Positions 51,686 through 59,365 of a stretch of DNA of 64,000 nucleotides are shown piece by piece. The notes beneath the pieces are model-generated. The model saw nothing but the letters and a program-made list of their open reading frames with translations, did no database searches and had not been told where the DNA came from. Position 1 is the first letter of the stretch, and each line of letters opens with the position of its first letter. The translations under genes were made by a program, and so were the position numbers. The DNA is from Streptomyces hiroshimensis (lineage in GTDB: Bacteria > Actinomycetota > Actinomycetes > Streptomycetales > Streptomycetaceae), in contig NZ_BMUT01000020.1 of NCBI RefSeq assembly GCF_014650335.1, forward strand, positions 38,280 through 102,279, in the 5' to 3' direction.

Positions 51686-52885
51686 TCAGAGGGCGCAGCC
51701 CTGGGTGTTGACCCTCTCGGTGGCCCTGCGGCCACTGGTGGCGTCACCGCGCACCTCGTCCGCCGTGAGGGCGTAGCCCGTCTCTGCGTCGTCGAGGGAC
51801 TTCGCGAAGACCACCCCGTAGACCCGGCCGTCGGGCGTGAGCAGCGGCCCGCCGGAGTTGCCCTGGCGGACGATCGTGTAGAGCGAGTACACATCGCGGC
51901 GGACGTTGCCGCGGCGGTAGATGTCCGGGCCGTTGGCCTGGACGCGGCTGCGGACGCGCGCGGCGCGCACGTCGTAGGAGCCGTTCTCCGGGAAGCCGGC
52001 CACGATGGCGCCCTTGCCGCTCTCCGCATCGGCCTCGGCGAACCGCAACTCGGGCGCTTCCAGGTCCGGTACGTCCAGCACGGCGATGTCGCGCTTCCAG
52101 TCGTAGAGAACGACCTTCGCCTCGTACTGCCGGCCCTGCCCGCCGACCTGCACGGTGGGCTCGTCGACGCCGCCGACGACGTGGGCGTTGGTCATCACCC
52201 GCTGCGGGGCGAAGACGAAGCCGGTGCCCTCCAGGACCTTGCCGCAGCTGGGCGCGGTGCCGACGACCTTGACGATGCTGCGCTGGGCCTCCGTGGCGAC
52301 GGGGCTGCCCGCGAGCGCGGGGTCGGGGGCGGGCACGTTGGTGATCGGCTCGGTGGAAAAGGGCGCGAAGACCTGGGGGAAGCCGTTCTGCGCGAGGACG
52401 GTGCTGAAGTCCGCGAACCAGGTGTTGGCCTGCGGGGGCACCACCCGGGCGACGCCGAGCAGCACCTTGGAGTTGCGGACCTCCTTGCCGAGCGTGGGCA
52501 AGGAGGTGCCGGCCAGGGCGGAGCCGATCAGCCAGGCCACCAGCAGCATCGCCAGGACGTTGACGAGGGCGCCGCCCGTGGCGTCCAGGGCGCGGGCCGG
52601 GGACCAGGTGATGTGACGGCGGAGCTTGTTGCCCAGGTGGGTGGTGGCGGCCTGGCCGACGGAGGCGCACACGATGACGATGACGACGGCCGCTATGGCG
52701 GCGGCCGTACCCGGCGTGGCCTCGCCGGTGGCGCTGTCCCAGATGACGGGCAGCAGATAGACCGCCACGAGGCCGCCGCCGAGGAACCCGATCACCGAGA
52801 GCACACCGACCACGAAGCCCTGGCGGTAGCCGACGACGGCGAACCACACGGCGGCGATCAGCAGCACGATGTCCAGCACGTTCAC
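51686..52885 (-). CDS. MarP-like membrane serine protease (CvpA-trypsin fold)
   Basis: A 399-residue protein. Four hydrophobic segments at the N-terminus (CvpA/colicin V production domain, about 1-125) anchor a periplasmic chymotrypsin-like protease. Catalytic residues are visible as His in TNAHVVGG near 233, Asp in KRDIAVLD near 264 and Ser in RQGNSGGPL near 343. Two Cys (APSCGKV and the terminal QGCAL) are placed like the regulatory disulphide of mycobacterial MarP, which protects against acid and oxidative stress. The GTG start has GAGG upstream. It lies 81 bp after the Nudix gene on the same strand. Confidence 0.9.
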   Translation of the reverse strand: MNVLDIVLLIAAVWFAVVGYRQGFVVGVLSVIGFLGGGLVAVYLLPVIWDSATGEATPGTAAAIAAVVIVIVCASVGQAATTHLGNKLRRHITWSPARALDATGGALVNVLAMLLVAWLIGSALAGTSLPTLGKEVRNSKVLLGVARVVPPQANTWFADFSTVLAQNGFPQVFAPFSTEPITNVPAPDPALAGSPVATEAQRSIVKVVGTAPSCGKVLEGTGFVFAPQRVMTNAHVVGGVDEPTVQVGGQGRQYEAKVVLYDWKRDIAVLDVPDLEAPELRFAEADAESGKGAIVAGFPENGSYDVRAARVRSRVQANGPDIYRRGNVRRDVYSLYTIVRQGNSGGPLLTPDGRVYGVVFAKSLDDAETGYALTADEVRGDATSGRRATERVNTQGCAL

Positions 52886-52966
52886 CGGGAATGCCTCGCA
52901 ATGATGTCGTCTGCGGTGTTGCCGGCCCGGGGGACGGCGCGGGCCGGGATCACCGTCTCATGCCCG

Positions 52967-53650
52967 TCAGGCCCGCCAGTCCAGAGGGACCTGCCGTTCG
53001 CGGTCCCAGGGGCGCTCCCAGCCGGCGTAGTGCAGGATCCGGTCGATCACGCCTGCGGTGAAGCCCCACACGAGGGCGTCCTCGACCAGGAAGGCCGGGC
53101 CGGTGTGCCCGCTCGGGTGTATCGCGGTGGCCCTGTTCTCCGGATCGGTCAGGTGGGCCACGGGGACGGTGAAGACCCGGGCCGTCTCGGCCTTGTCGAC
53201 CGGCTTGACCGGGGTGGGCTCGCGCCACCAGCCGAGGACGGGGGTGACGACGAAGCCGCTCACCGGGATGTACAGCTGGGGCAGGACGCCGAAGATCTGG
53301 ACGCCCGTGGGGTCGAGCCCGGTCTCCTCCTCCGCCTCGCGCAGGGCGGCTCGCACCAGCCCGCCGGAGGCGGGGTCGCCGTCCTCCGGGTCGAGGGCGC
53401 CGCCGGGGAACGACGGCTGGCCGGCGTGCGAGCGGAGCGTTCCGGCCCGCTCCAGGAGGAGCAGCTCCGGGCCCTTGGGGCCGTCGCCGAAGAGGACGAG
53501 CACGGCGGACTGACGGCCGCCGGTCTCCGGCGGCAGGAAGCGGCTGAGCTGATGGGGCTCGATCGTCTCCGAGGCGCGTGCCACCGGCTCCAGCCACCCG
53601 GGCAGACCCTCGGCGGTGACAGCGGCTCCTCGGCCGTACGTGCTCGTCAT
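52967..53650 (-). CDS. Nudix hydrolase, CoA-pyrophosphatase (NudL) type
   Basis: A 227-residue protein. LLLERAGTLRSHAGQPSFPG near 72-91 is the UPF0035/NudL signature preceding the Nudix box, which reads GGALDPEDGD, then REAEEETGLD. The family cleaves coenzyme A and related pyrophosphates. The ATG at 53650 overlaps the nth stop (ATGA), and GGGAGG lies upstream, so it is cotranslated with endonuclease III. Confidence 0.9.
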   Translation of the reverse strand: MTSTYGRGAAVTAEGLPGWLEPVARASETIEPHQLSRFLPPETGGRQSAVLVLFGDGPKGPELLLLERAGTLRSHAGQPSFPGGALDPEDGDPASGGLVRAALREAEEETGLDPTGVQIFGVLPQLYIPVSGFVVTPVLGWWREPTPVKPVDKAETARVFTVPVAHLTDPENRATAIHPSGHTGPAFLVEDALVWGFTAGVIDRILHYAGWERPWDRERQVPLDWRA

Positions 53651-54615
53651 GCGTCGCCTCCCAGCGGCGGGGCCGGCAGGCCCGGGTAGTCGGGCGGGGG
53701 CTTGAGCCGCTGACCGGGCTTGCCGCCCTTCTCGTACTTCAGGAGCTTGCTCGCCTTCTCGGGGTCCGTCTCGCCCTCCCCGTACGAGGGGCAGAGCGGG
53801 GCGATCGGGCAGGCACCGCAGGCCGGGCGGCGGGAGTGGCAGATGCGCCGGCCGTGGAAGATGACGCGGTGCGAGAGCATCGTCCACTCGCTCTTGGGGA
53901 AGAGCGCGCAGATCTCCGCCTCGACCTTCTCGGGATCGGTGGCTTCGGTCCACTTCCAGCGCCGCACGAGCCGCCCGAAGTGGGTGTCCACGGTGATCCC
54001 CGGCCTGCCGAAGGCATTGCCGAGGACGACGTGGGCGGTCTTGCGGCCGACGCCGGGGAGGCTGACGAGATCCTCTATGCGGCCGGGCACCTCTCCGCCG
54101 AAGCGGTCGCGGATCGCGGCGGACAGGCCGATGAGCGACTTGGCCTTGGCGCGGAAGAAGCCCGTGGGACGGATGAGCTGCTCCAGCGCCTCGGGGTCGG
54201 CCGCGGCCATGTCCTCCGGCGTGGGGTAGGCGGCGAAGAGGGCCGGGGTGGTCTGGTTGACGCGTAGGTCCGTCGTCTGGGCGGAGAGGACCGTGGCGAC
54301 CAGGAGCTCGAAGGGATTCTCGAAGTCGAGCTCGGGGTGGGCGTAGGGATAGACCTCGGCGAGCTCGCGGTTGATGCGGCGGGCACGGCGGACGAGAGCG
54401 GTGCGGGATTCCGGCTTCGCCGAAGCCTTGGCGACCGGCTTCGCTGCCTTTGCGGCAGATGCGGAAGATTCGGAAGATGCACTTCCGCTTCCCTTTTTGT
54501 CCTTACTTGCGGCTTTCGCCGCCCCCGTGGGCGCGCGTTCGCCCACAGCGGAATTACGAGCCGGAGTCACCCTTCCAGCCCCCTTGCCCTGTGCTCTCAC
54601 CGGCGTATTGGACAC
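53647..54615 (-). CDS. nth: Endonuclease III
   Basis: A 322-residue base-excision-repair glycosylase/AP lyase for oxidised pyrimidines. The helix-hairpin-helix LPGVGRKTA near 190 includes the catalytic Lys, VDTHFGRL near 210 has the catalytic Asp, and the [4Fe-4S] Cys pattern C-x6-C-x2-C-x5-C is near 256-272. The core begins around residue 72; the first 70 residues are a low-complexity Ala/Ser/Lys extension, so the true start could be one of several downstream GTG codons. Confidence 0.92.
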   Translation of the reverse strand: MSNTPVRAQGKGAGRVTPARNSAVGERAPTGAAKAASKDKKGSGSASSESSASAAKAAKPVAKASAKPESRTALVRRARRINRELAEVYPYAHPELDFENPFELLVATVLSAQTTDLRVNQTTPALFAAYPTPEDMAAADPEALEQLIRPTGFFRAKAKSLIGLSAAIRDRFGGEVPGRIEDLVSLPGVGRKTAHVVLGNAFGRPGITVDTHFGRLVRRWKWTEATDPEKVEAEICALFPKSEWTMLSHRVIFHGRRICHSRRPACGACPIAPLCPSYGEGETDPEKASKLLKYEKGGKPGQRLKPPPDYPGLPAPPLGGDA

Positions 54616-54718
54616 CCGGCCAGACTAAGCCCCGCCACTGACATCCGGCCCTCACGCAGGAAAACCACAGCCCAATCGGACCCCTGCCGTAGGGCTTCGG
54701 GCGACGATGCGCGACACT

Positions 54719-54734
54719 TGTGTTTGATCACACA
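54719..54734. promoter_or_regulatory. CRP-like operator upstream of crp
   Basis: TGTGTTTGATCACACA matches the TGTG-N8-CACA layout of CRP-family sites (TGTGA-N6-TCACA consensus). It lies 63 bp upstream of the crp start, which suggests autoregulation. Confidence 0.6.
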
Positions 54735-54796
54735 GTTTTACCGACGGGCATCATGGGGACCACGGTCCTCTGTGCATGTCGACAAGGAGAGAACTC

Positions 54797-55471
54797 GTGG
54801 ACGACGTTCTGCGGCGCGCCCCGCTTTTCGCGGCGCTCGATGACGAGCAGGCCGCTGAGCTGCGCGCCTCCATGGGCGAGGCCACCCTCGCAAGGGGCGA
54901 CGCCCTGTTCCACGAAGGGGACCCCGGCGACCGCCTCTACGTGGTGACCGAGGGCAAGGTGAAGCTCCACCGCACCTCCCCCGACGGCCGCGAGAACATG
55001 CTGGCCGTCCTGGGCCCCGGTGAGCTCATCGGGGAGCTGTCGCTCTTCGACCCCGGGCCGCGCACCGCCACCGCCACCGCCCTCACCGAGGTCAAGCTGC
55101 TCGGCCTCGGCCACGGCGACCTGCAGCCCTGGCTCAACGCCCGCCCGGAGGTGGCCACCGCACTGCTGCGCGCCGTCGCCCGCCGGCTGCGCCGCACCAA
55201 CGACTCGATGTCGGACCTCGTCTTCTCGGACGTCCCCGGCCGCGTCGCCAAGGCCCTGCTGGACCTGTCGCGCCGCTTCGGCGTGCAGTCCGAGGAAGGC
55301 ATCCACGTGGTGCACGACCTCACCCAGGAGGAGCTGGCCCAGCTCGTCGGCGCCTCCCGCGAGACGGTCAACAAGGCCCTCGCCGACTTCGCCGGCCGCG
55401 GCTGGCTGCGTCTGGAGGCCCGTGCGGTGATCCTCCTCGACGTGGAGCGGCTCGCGAAACGCTCCCGCTGA
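54797..55471 (+). CDS. crp: cAMP receptor protein Crp
   Basis: A 224-residue regulator, the Streptomyces Crp that controls germination and secondary metabolism. The cyclic-nucleotide-binding domain (about 10-120) includes GELIGELSLFDPGPRTATATA, the phosphate-binding cassette near 76-96. The C-terminal winged helix has TQEELAQLVGASRETVNKAL near 177-196. The GTG at 54797 is chosen for its AAGGAGAG site and MDDVLRRAPLF N-terminus; the start seven codons earlier lacks support. Confidence 0.96.
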   Translation: MDDVLRRAPLFAALDDEQAAELRASMGEATLARGDALFHEGDPGDRLYVVTEGKVKLHRTSPDGRENMLAVLGPGELIGELSLFDPGPRTATATALTEVKLLGLGHGDLQPWLNARPEVATALLRAVARRLRRTNDSMSDLVFSDVPGRVAKALLDLSRRFGVQSEEGIHVVHDLTQEELAQLVGASRETVNKALADFAGRGWLRLEARAVILLDVERLAKRSR

Positions 55472-55553
55472 CGCGGACCGTGCCGGGCGTGCACGCCGCA
55501 CGCCCAGGGCGCACGGCATAGCGGGAGCGCCCTCCGGCGCGCCCACAAGCTCG

Positions 55554-55585
55554 GAAGGCCCCTGCCGGGAACGGCAGGGGCCTTC
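55554..55585. terminator. Bidirectional terminator between crp and the MBL gene
   Basis: A perfect 14-bp stem GAAGGCCCCTGCCG/CGGCAGGGGCCTTC with a 4-base loop, in the 196-bp gap between convergent genes. Confidence 0.92.
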
Positions 55586-55667
55586 GGCGTGCTCTGATCA
55601 TGAGTCTTGCGCTCGTCATACGCCCGTCATGCGCTCACAGGGCGGAGGCGGCGGCGTGGAGCGCCGC

Positions 55668-56501
55668 TCACTGGATCAGCCCGTGCTCCCCCAGGTACTC
55701 CAGCTGCGCCCGTACGGACAGCTCCGCGGCCGGCCACAGCGAGCGGTCGACGTCCGCATAGACGTGGGCGACCACCTCCGCGGCCGAGCGGTGCCCGTTC
55801 TCCACGGCGGTCTCCACCTGCGCGAGCCGCTTAGCCCGGTGCACCAGGTAGAAGTCGATGGCACCGCGCGCGTCGTCGAGGACCGGGCCGTGCCCGGGGA
55901 GGATCGTCTCCACGCCCTCCTCCACGGCGAGCGCGCGCAGCCGGCGCAGCGAGTCGAGGTAGTCGCCGAGCCGGCCCTCGGGGTGGGCGACGACCGTCGT
56001 CCCGCGGCCCAGCACCGTGTCACCCGTGAACAGCGCCCGGTCGGCGGGCAGGTGGAAGCAGAGCGAGTCGGCGGTGTGGCCGGGCGTGGAGAGCACGTGC
56101 AGCTCCAGGCCCCCGGTGGTGATCACGTCGCCGATGCCGAGGCCCTCGCCGCCCAGGCGCAGCGCCGGGTCCAGGGCCCGTACGCGGGTGCCGGTCAGCT
56201 CGGCGAAGCGCGCGGCGCCGTCGAAGTGGTCGGGGTGGCCGTGGGTGAGCAGGGTGAGGGCGACGCGCTTCCCGGCGGCCTCGGCGGTCGAGATGACGGC
56301 CTGCAGGTGGGTCTCGTCCAGCGGCCCGGGGTCGATGACGACCGCGAGGTCGGAGTCCGGCTCGGCGACGATCCAGGTGTTGGTGCCGTCGAGCGTCATC
56401 GCGGAGGGGTTGGGCGCGAGGACGCAGGTCGCGCGGGCCGTCGCGGGGCCTCCGAGAGCCCCTGCGCGGGGGCGGCCGGGGAGTTCGGTCGCGGATGTCA
56501 T
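55668..56501 (-). CDS. Metallo-beta-lactamase-fold hydrolase (LACTB2-like)
   Basis: A 277-residue MBL-fold enzyme. The zinc motif LTHGHPDHFDG is near 85, followed by His in TPGHTADSL near 136, Asp in FTGDTVLG near 157 and His in LPGHGPVLDD near 202. A C-terminal helical domain (from about 215) is like LACTB2 or RNase-type MBL proteins. The ATG shares its first base with the TGA stop of the upstream Nudix gene, so the pair is a coupled operon. Confidence 0.88.
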   Translation of the reverse strand: MTSATELPGRPRAGALGGPATARATCVLAPNPSAMTLDGTNTWIVAEPDSDLAVVIDPGPLDETHLQAVISTAEAAGKRVALTLLTHGHPDHFDGAARFAELTGTRVRALDPALRLGGEGLGIGDVITTGGLELHVLSTPGHTADSLCFHLPADRALFTGDTVLGRGTTVVAHPEGRLGDYLDSLRRLRALAVEEGVETILPGHGPVLDDARGAIDFYLVHRAKRLAQVETAVENGHRSAAEVVAHVYADVDRSLWPAAELSVRAQLEYLGEHGLIQ

Positions 56502-57385
56502 CAGTCGGCCTCCGAGGGTCCCGAGGGGTTGCCGGCGACGCGCCGGGTGAATTCGTCGTGTCCGGGCCAGCTCAGCACGATCTCCTCCCCGTCGAGCCGC
56601 GCTCTGGCCAGGACGGGCGTGAGATCCCTGTCACGCGCGGCGGCCAGCGCCTCGGCGGCGCTGCCGTACGGGCGCAGCTCGCGCAGCGTGGAGATGGTCG
56701 GGGGCATCATCAGCAGTTCGCCGCGGTCGAAGCCGTCGGCCGCCTCGGCGGGGCGGATCCACACCGTACGGTCGGCCTCCGTGGAGGCGTTGCGGGTGCG
56801 CTGCCCCTCGGGGAGCGCGGCGACGAAGAACCAGGTGTCGTAGCGGCGCGGTTCGAACTCGGGCGTGATCCAGCGCGCCCAGCCGCCCAGAAGGTCGCTG
56901 CGCAGCAGCAGGCCGCGCTGCACGAGGAAGTCGGCGAACGACAGCTCGCGGCTGACGAGGGCGGCCCTCTGGGCCTCCCACTCCGGGCCCGTGGTGTCCG
57001 CGACGACCGTGCCGGGCGTGGGCCCGGCGAGCAGCACCCCGGCCTCCTCGAAGGTCTCCCGGACCGCGGCGCACACGATGGCCTGGGCGGAGGCGGCGTC
57101 GACGCCCAGGCGCCGGGCCCACTCCGCGGGCGCCGGGCCGGCCCAGGGCACGTCCCGCTCGTCGCGCGGGTCGACGGAGCCGCCCGGATACGCGTACGCG
57201 CCTCCGGCGAAGGCCATGGAGGCGCGTCTGCGCAGCATGTGGACGGCGGGGCCGTCGGCTCCGTCGCGCAGCAGCAGGACGGTCGCGGCGCGGTGGGGAC
57301 TTACAGGGCGGAGCTCCCCGCGTGTGAGCGCCCTGATGCGGTCCGGCCACTCCGGCGGGTACCACTGGCCGTTCGAAGTCGACAT
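56501..57385 (-). CDS. Nudix hydrolase (NUDT19/RNase-like subgroup)
   Basis: A 294-residue protein. FAGGAYAYPGGSVDPRDERD near 59-78 starts the Nudix region; the box is interrupted by an insertion of about 35 residues before VRETFEEAGVLL near 106, an arrangement seen in NUDT19-like proteins. The conserved Glu pair (ETFEEAG) is intact. First gene of a two-gene operon with the MBL hydrolase. Its upstream region carries two identical 22-bp repeats. Confidence 0.85.
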   Translation of the reverse strand: MSTSNGQWYPPEWPDRIRALTRGELRPVSPHRAATVLLLRDGADGPAVHMLRRRASMAFAGGAYAYPGGSVDPRDERDVPWAGPAPAEWARRLGVDAASAQAIVCAAVRETFEEAGVLLAGPTPGTVVADTTGPEWEAQRAALVSRELSFADFLVQRGLLLRSDLLGGWARWITPEFEPRRYDTWFFVAALPEGQRTRNASTEADRTVWIRPAEAADGFDRGELLMMPPTISTLRELRPYGSAAEALAAARDRDLTPVLARARLDGEEIVLSWPGHDEFTRRVAGNPSGPSEAD

Positions 57386-57447
57386 GGCCGGATGCTATGC
57401 GCTCACGCGCGGATGTTCGAGAGGACGAGGCCCGGGGCGGGTCCGGG

Positions 57448-57499
57448 GTCCGGTCCGTAAGGCCCGGACGGGTCCAGGTCCGGTCCGTAAGGCCCGGAC
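57448..57499. promoter_or_regulatory. Two identical 22-bp repeats 30 bp apart upstream of the Nudix gene
   Basis: Copies at 57448-57469 and 57478-57499 start GTCCGGTCCGTAAGG and end CCCGGAC. Each is a near-palindrome (GTCCGG against CCGGAC). The 30-bp period equals about three helical turns. They lie 63-114 bp upstream of the Nudix start, where an operator would be expected. Confidence 0.5.
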
Positions 57500-57515
57500 C
57501 CGGGTCAACCACGGC

Positions 57516-57580
57516 TCAGCCCCGGGGTCAGTCCGGAGTCAGCCCAGCGTCAGTCCTGGGCCGGCCCGGGATCAGTCCCG
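57516..57580 (-). repeat. Stop-codon minirepeats at the ridA 3' end
   Basis: On the minus strand GGGACTGATCC, AGGACTGACGC, GGGCTGACTCC, CGGACTGACCC and GGGCTGAGCC follow each other. TGA falls at 57572 (the real stop), 57550, 57539, 57528 and 57516, mostly 11-12 bp apart. Confidence 0.85.
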
Positions 57581-58036
57581 GACCTCGACCACGAACTCGA
57601 CCTCGACCGGCGCGTCCAGCGGCAGCACCGCGACGCCCACGGCCGAACGGGCGTGCACGCCCTTCTCGCCGAGCACCTCGCCGAGCAGCTCACTGGCGCC
57701 GTTGAGGACGCCGGGCTGGGCGGTGAAGTCGGGGGCGGAGGCGACGAAGCCGACGACCTTCACCACGCGCACGATCCGGTCCAGGTCGCCGATGACCGAC
57801 TTGACGGCGGCCAGGGCGTTCAGCGCGCAGGTCGCCGCGAGCTCCTTGGCCTGCTCGGCGCTGACCTCGGCGCCGACCTTGCCCGTCACGGGGATGGAGC
57901 CCTTGACCATGGGCAGCTGACCGGCGGTGTAGACGTACGCCCCGGACCGCACGGCCGGCTGGTAGGCGGCAAGCGGCGGCACCACGTCGGGCAGGGTCAG
58001 CCCGAGCTCGGCGAGCCGGCTCTCGACGGCGCTCAC
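57572..58036 (-). CDS. RidA-family protein
   Basis: A 154-residue YjgF/YER057c/UK114 protein. The conserved core is visible as GAYVYTAGQLPMVKG near 36-50, ATCALNALAAVKS near 84-96 and a C-terminal ARSAVGVAVLPLDAPVEVEF. RidA members hydrolyse reactive enamine/imine intermediates. The Arg needed for deaminase activity is not obvious in this longer subgroup (HARSAVGV), so activity is uncertain. The GTG at 58036 overlaps the DUF4177 stop (GTGA). Confidence 0.85.
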   Translation of the reverse strand: MSAVESRLAELGLTLPDVVPPLAAYQPAVRSGAYVYTAGQLPMVKGSIPVTGKVGAEVSAEQAKELAATCALNALAAVKSVIGDLDRIVRVVKVVGFVASAPDFTAQPGVLNGASELLGEVLGEKGVHARSAVGVAVLPLDAPVEVEFVVEVRD

Positions 58037-58191
58037 GGCTTCGGCCGCTTGAGGTAGGCCACCAGCTGCTCGGGGTTGTTCGGCCCCGGCACGACCTGGA
58101 CGAGCTCCCAGCCGTCCTCGCCCCAGGTGTCCAGAATCTGCTTGGTCGCGTGCACGAGCAGCGGCACGGTGGCGTATTCCCATTTGGTCAT
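58033..58191 (-). CDS. DUF4177 small protein
   Basis: A 52-residue protein MTKWEYATVPLLVHATKQIL... with WGEDGWELVQVVPGP, the DUF4177 pattern. Function unknown. The ATG at 58191 has no clear ribosome-binding site, so it may be leaderless. It is coupled to the RidA gene downstream. Confidence 0.8.
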   Translation of the reverse strand: MTKWEYATVPLLVHATKQILDTWGEDGWELVQVVPGPNNPEQLVAYLKRPKP

Positions 58192-58372
58192 AGGCCGACT
58201 GTAATGCCTCGCGCCGACAGCCTCGGCCGGGCCTGTCCGTACGGTCGCCCGAAGGCCTCCCGAGGCCCCACGGGCCGCCCTCCGAACGGGCGTGGCCGGC
58301 CTCACCGCTCGAACAGCCTCATGTCGCCACCTGCCGCCACAAGGCCGTCGGAAAGGAATTAGGCTCCGAATC

Positions 58373-59365
58373 ATGAGCAGGCTCCATGTCGTCAGCGGCA
58401 AGGGCGGAACCGGCAAGACCACGGTCGCCGCGGCACTCGCGCTTGCCCTCGCCGCCGAGGGCAAACGCACTCTCCTGGTGGAGGTGGAAGGCCGGCAGGG
58501 CATAGCCCAGCTGTTCGAGACGGAGGCGCTGCCCTACGAGGAGCGCAAGATCGCGGTGGCGCCCGGCGGAGGCGAGGTGTTCGCCCTGGCCATCGACGCC
58601 GAGCGGGCGCTCCTCGACTACCTCCAGATGTTCTACAAGCTCGGCAGCGCCGGGCGGGCGCTGAGGAAGCTCGGCGCCATCGATTTTGCGACAACCATCG
58701 CGCCCGGGCTGCGCGACGTCCTGCTCACCGGCAAGGCCTGCGAGGCGGTGCGCCGCAAGGACCGCACGGGCCGCTTCGTCTACGACCACGTCGTCATGGA
58801 CGCCCCGCCCACCGGCCGCATCACCCGCTTCCTCAACGTGAACGACGAGGTGGCCGGCCTCGCCCGGATCGGTCCGATCCACAACCAGGCACAGGCCGTC
58901 ATGCGGGTGCTCAAGTCGCCCGAGACGGCGGTGCACTTCGTGACGCTGCTGGAGGAGATGCCCGTCCAGGAGACGTGCGACGGCATCGCGGAGCTCCGCG
59001 CGGCTAACCTCCCCGTGGGCGGCGTCGTCATCAACATGGTGCGGCCGGAGATCCTGGACGCCGCGGCCGTGGAGGCCGCCGCGAACGGGCAGCGGGCCGC
59101 CGTGGCACAGGCCCTGTCGCACTCCCTGGAGCGCACCGGCTTCGGCGGCGCGCGCAACCCCGGTCTCGCCGAGCAGCTCGTCGATCCCCTGCTGGCCGAG
59201 GCCCGCGAGCACATCGAGCGGCTCGCCCTGGAGCACCGCGGCCGCGCCGGCATAGCGGAGCTCGGCCTGCCCACGTACGAACTGGAACTGCTCGGCGACG
59301 GCGTTGACCTGGCGGGCCTGTACCGCATGGCGCGCGAACTGCGGAAGCAAGGAGTGGCCCGTTGA
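58373..59365 (+). CDS. ArsA/GET3-like ATPase, first of a pair
   Basis: A 330-residue ArsA-family ATPase. VVSGKGGTGKTTVA (about 6-19) is the deviant P-loop with signature Lys, and VVMDAPPTGRITRFL near 141-155 contains the switch II region. Arsenite-binding Cys residues are not seen, so a role in arsenic export is unlikely. Actinobacteria carry two such genes in tandem beside wblA; their client is unknown. The ATG at 58373 follows a GGAAAGGA sequence. Coupled to the second copy by a TTGA overlap. Confidence 0.88.
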   Translation: MSRLHVVSGKGGTGKTTVAAALALALAAEGKRTLLVEVEGRQGIAQLFETEALPYEERKIAVAPGGGEVFALAIDAERALLDYLQMFYKLGSAGRALRKLGAIDFATTIAPGLRDVLLTGKACEAVRRKDRTGRFVYDHVVMDAPPTGRITRFLNVNDEVAGLARIGPIHNQAQAVMRVLKSPETAVHFVTLLEEMPVQETCDGIAELRAANLPVGGVVINMVRPEILDAAAVEAAANGQRAAVAQALSHSLERTGFGGARNPGLAEQLVDPLLAEAREHIERLALEHRGRAGIAELGLPTYELELLGDGVDLAGLYRMARELRKQGVAR

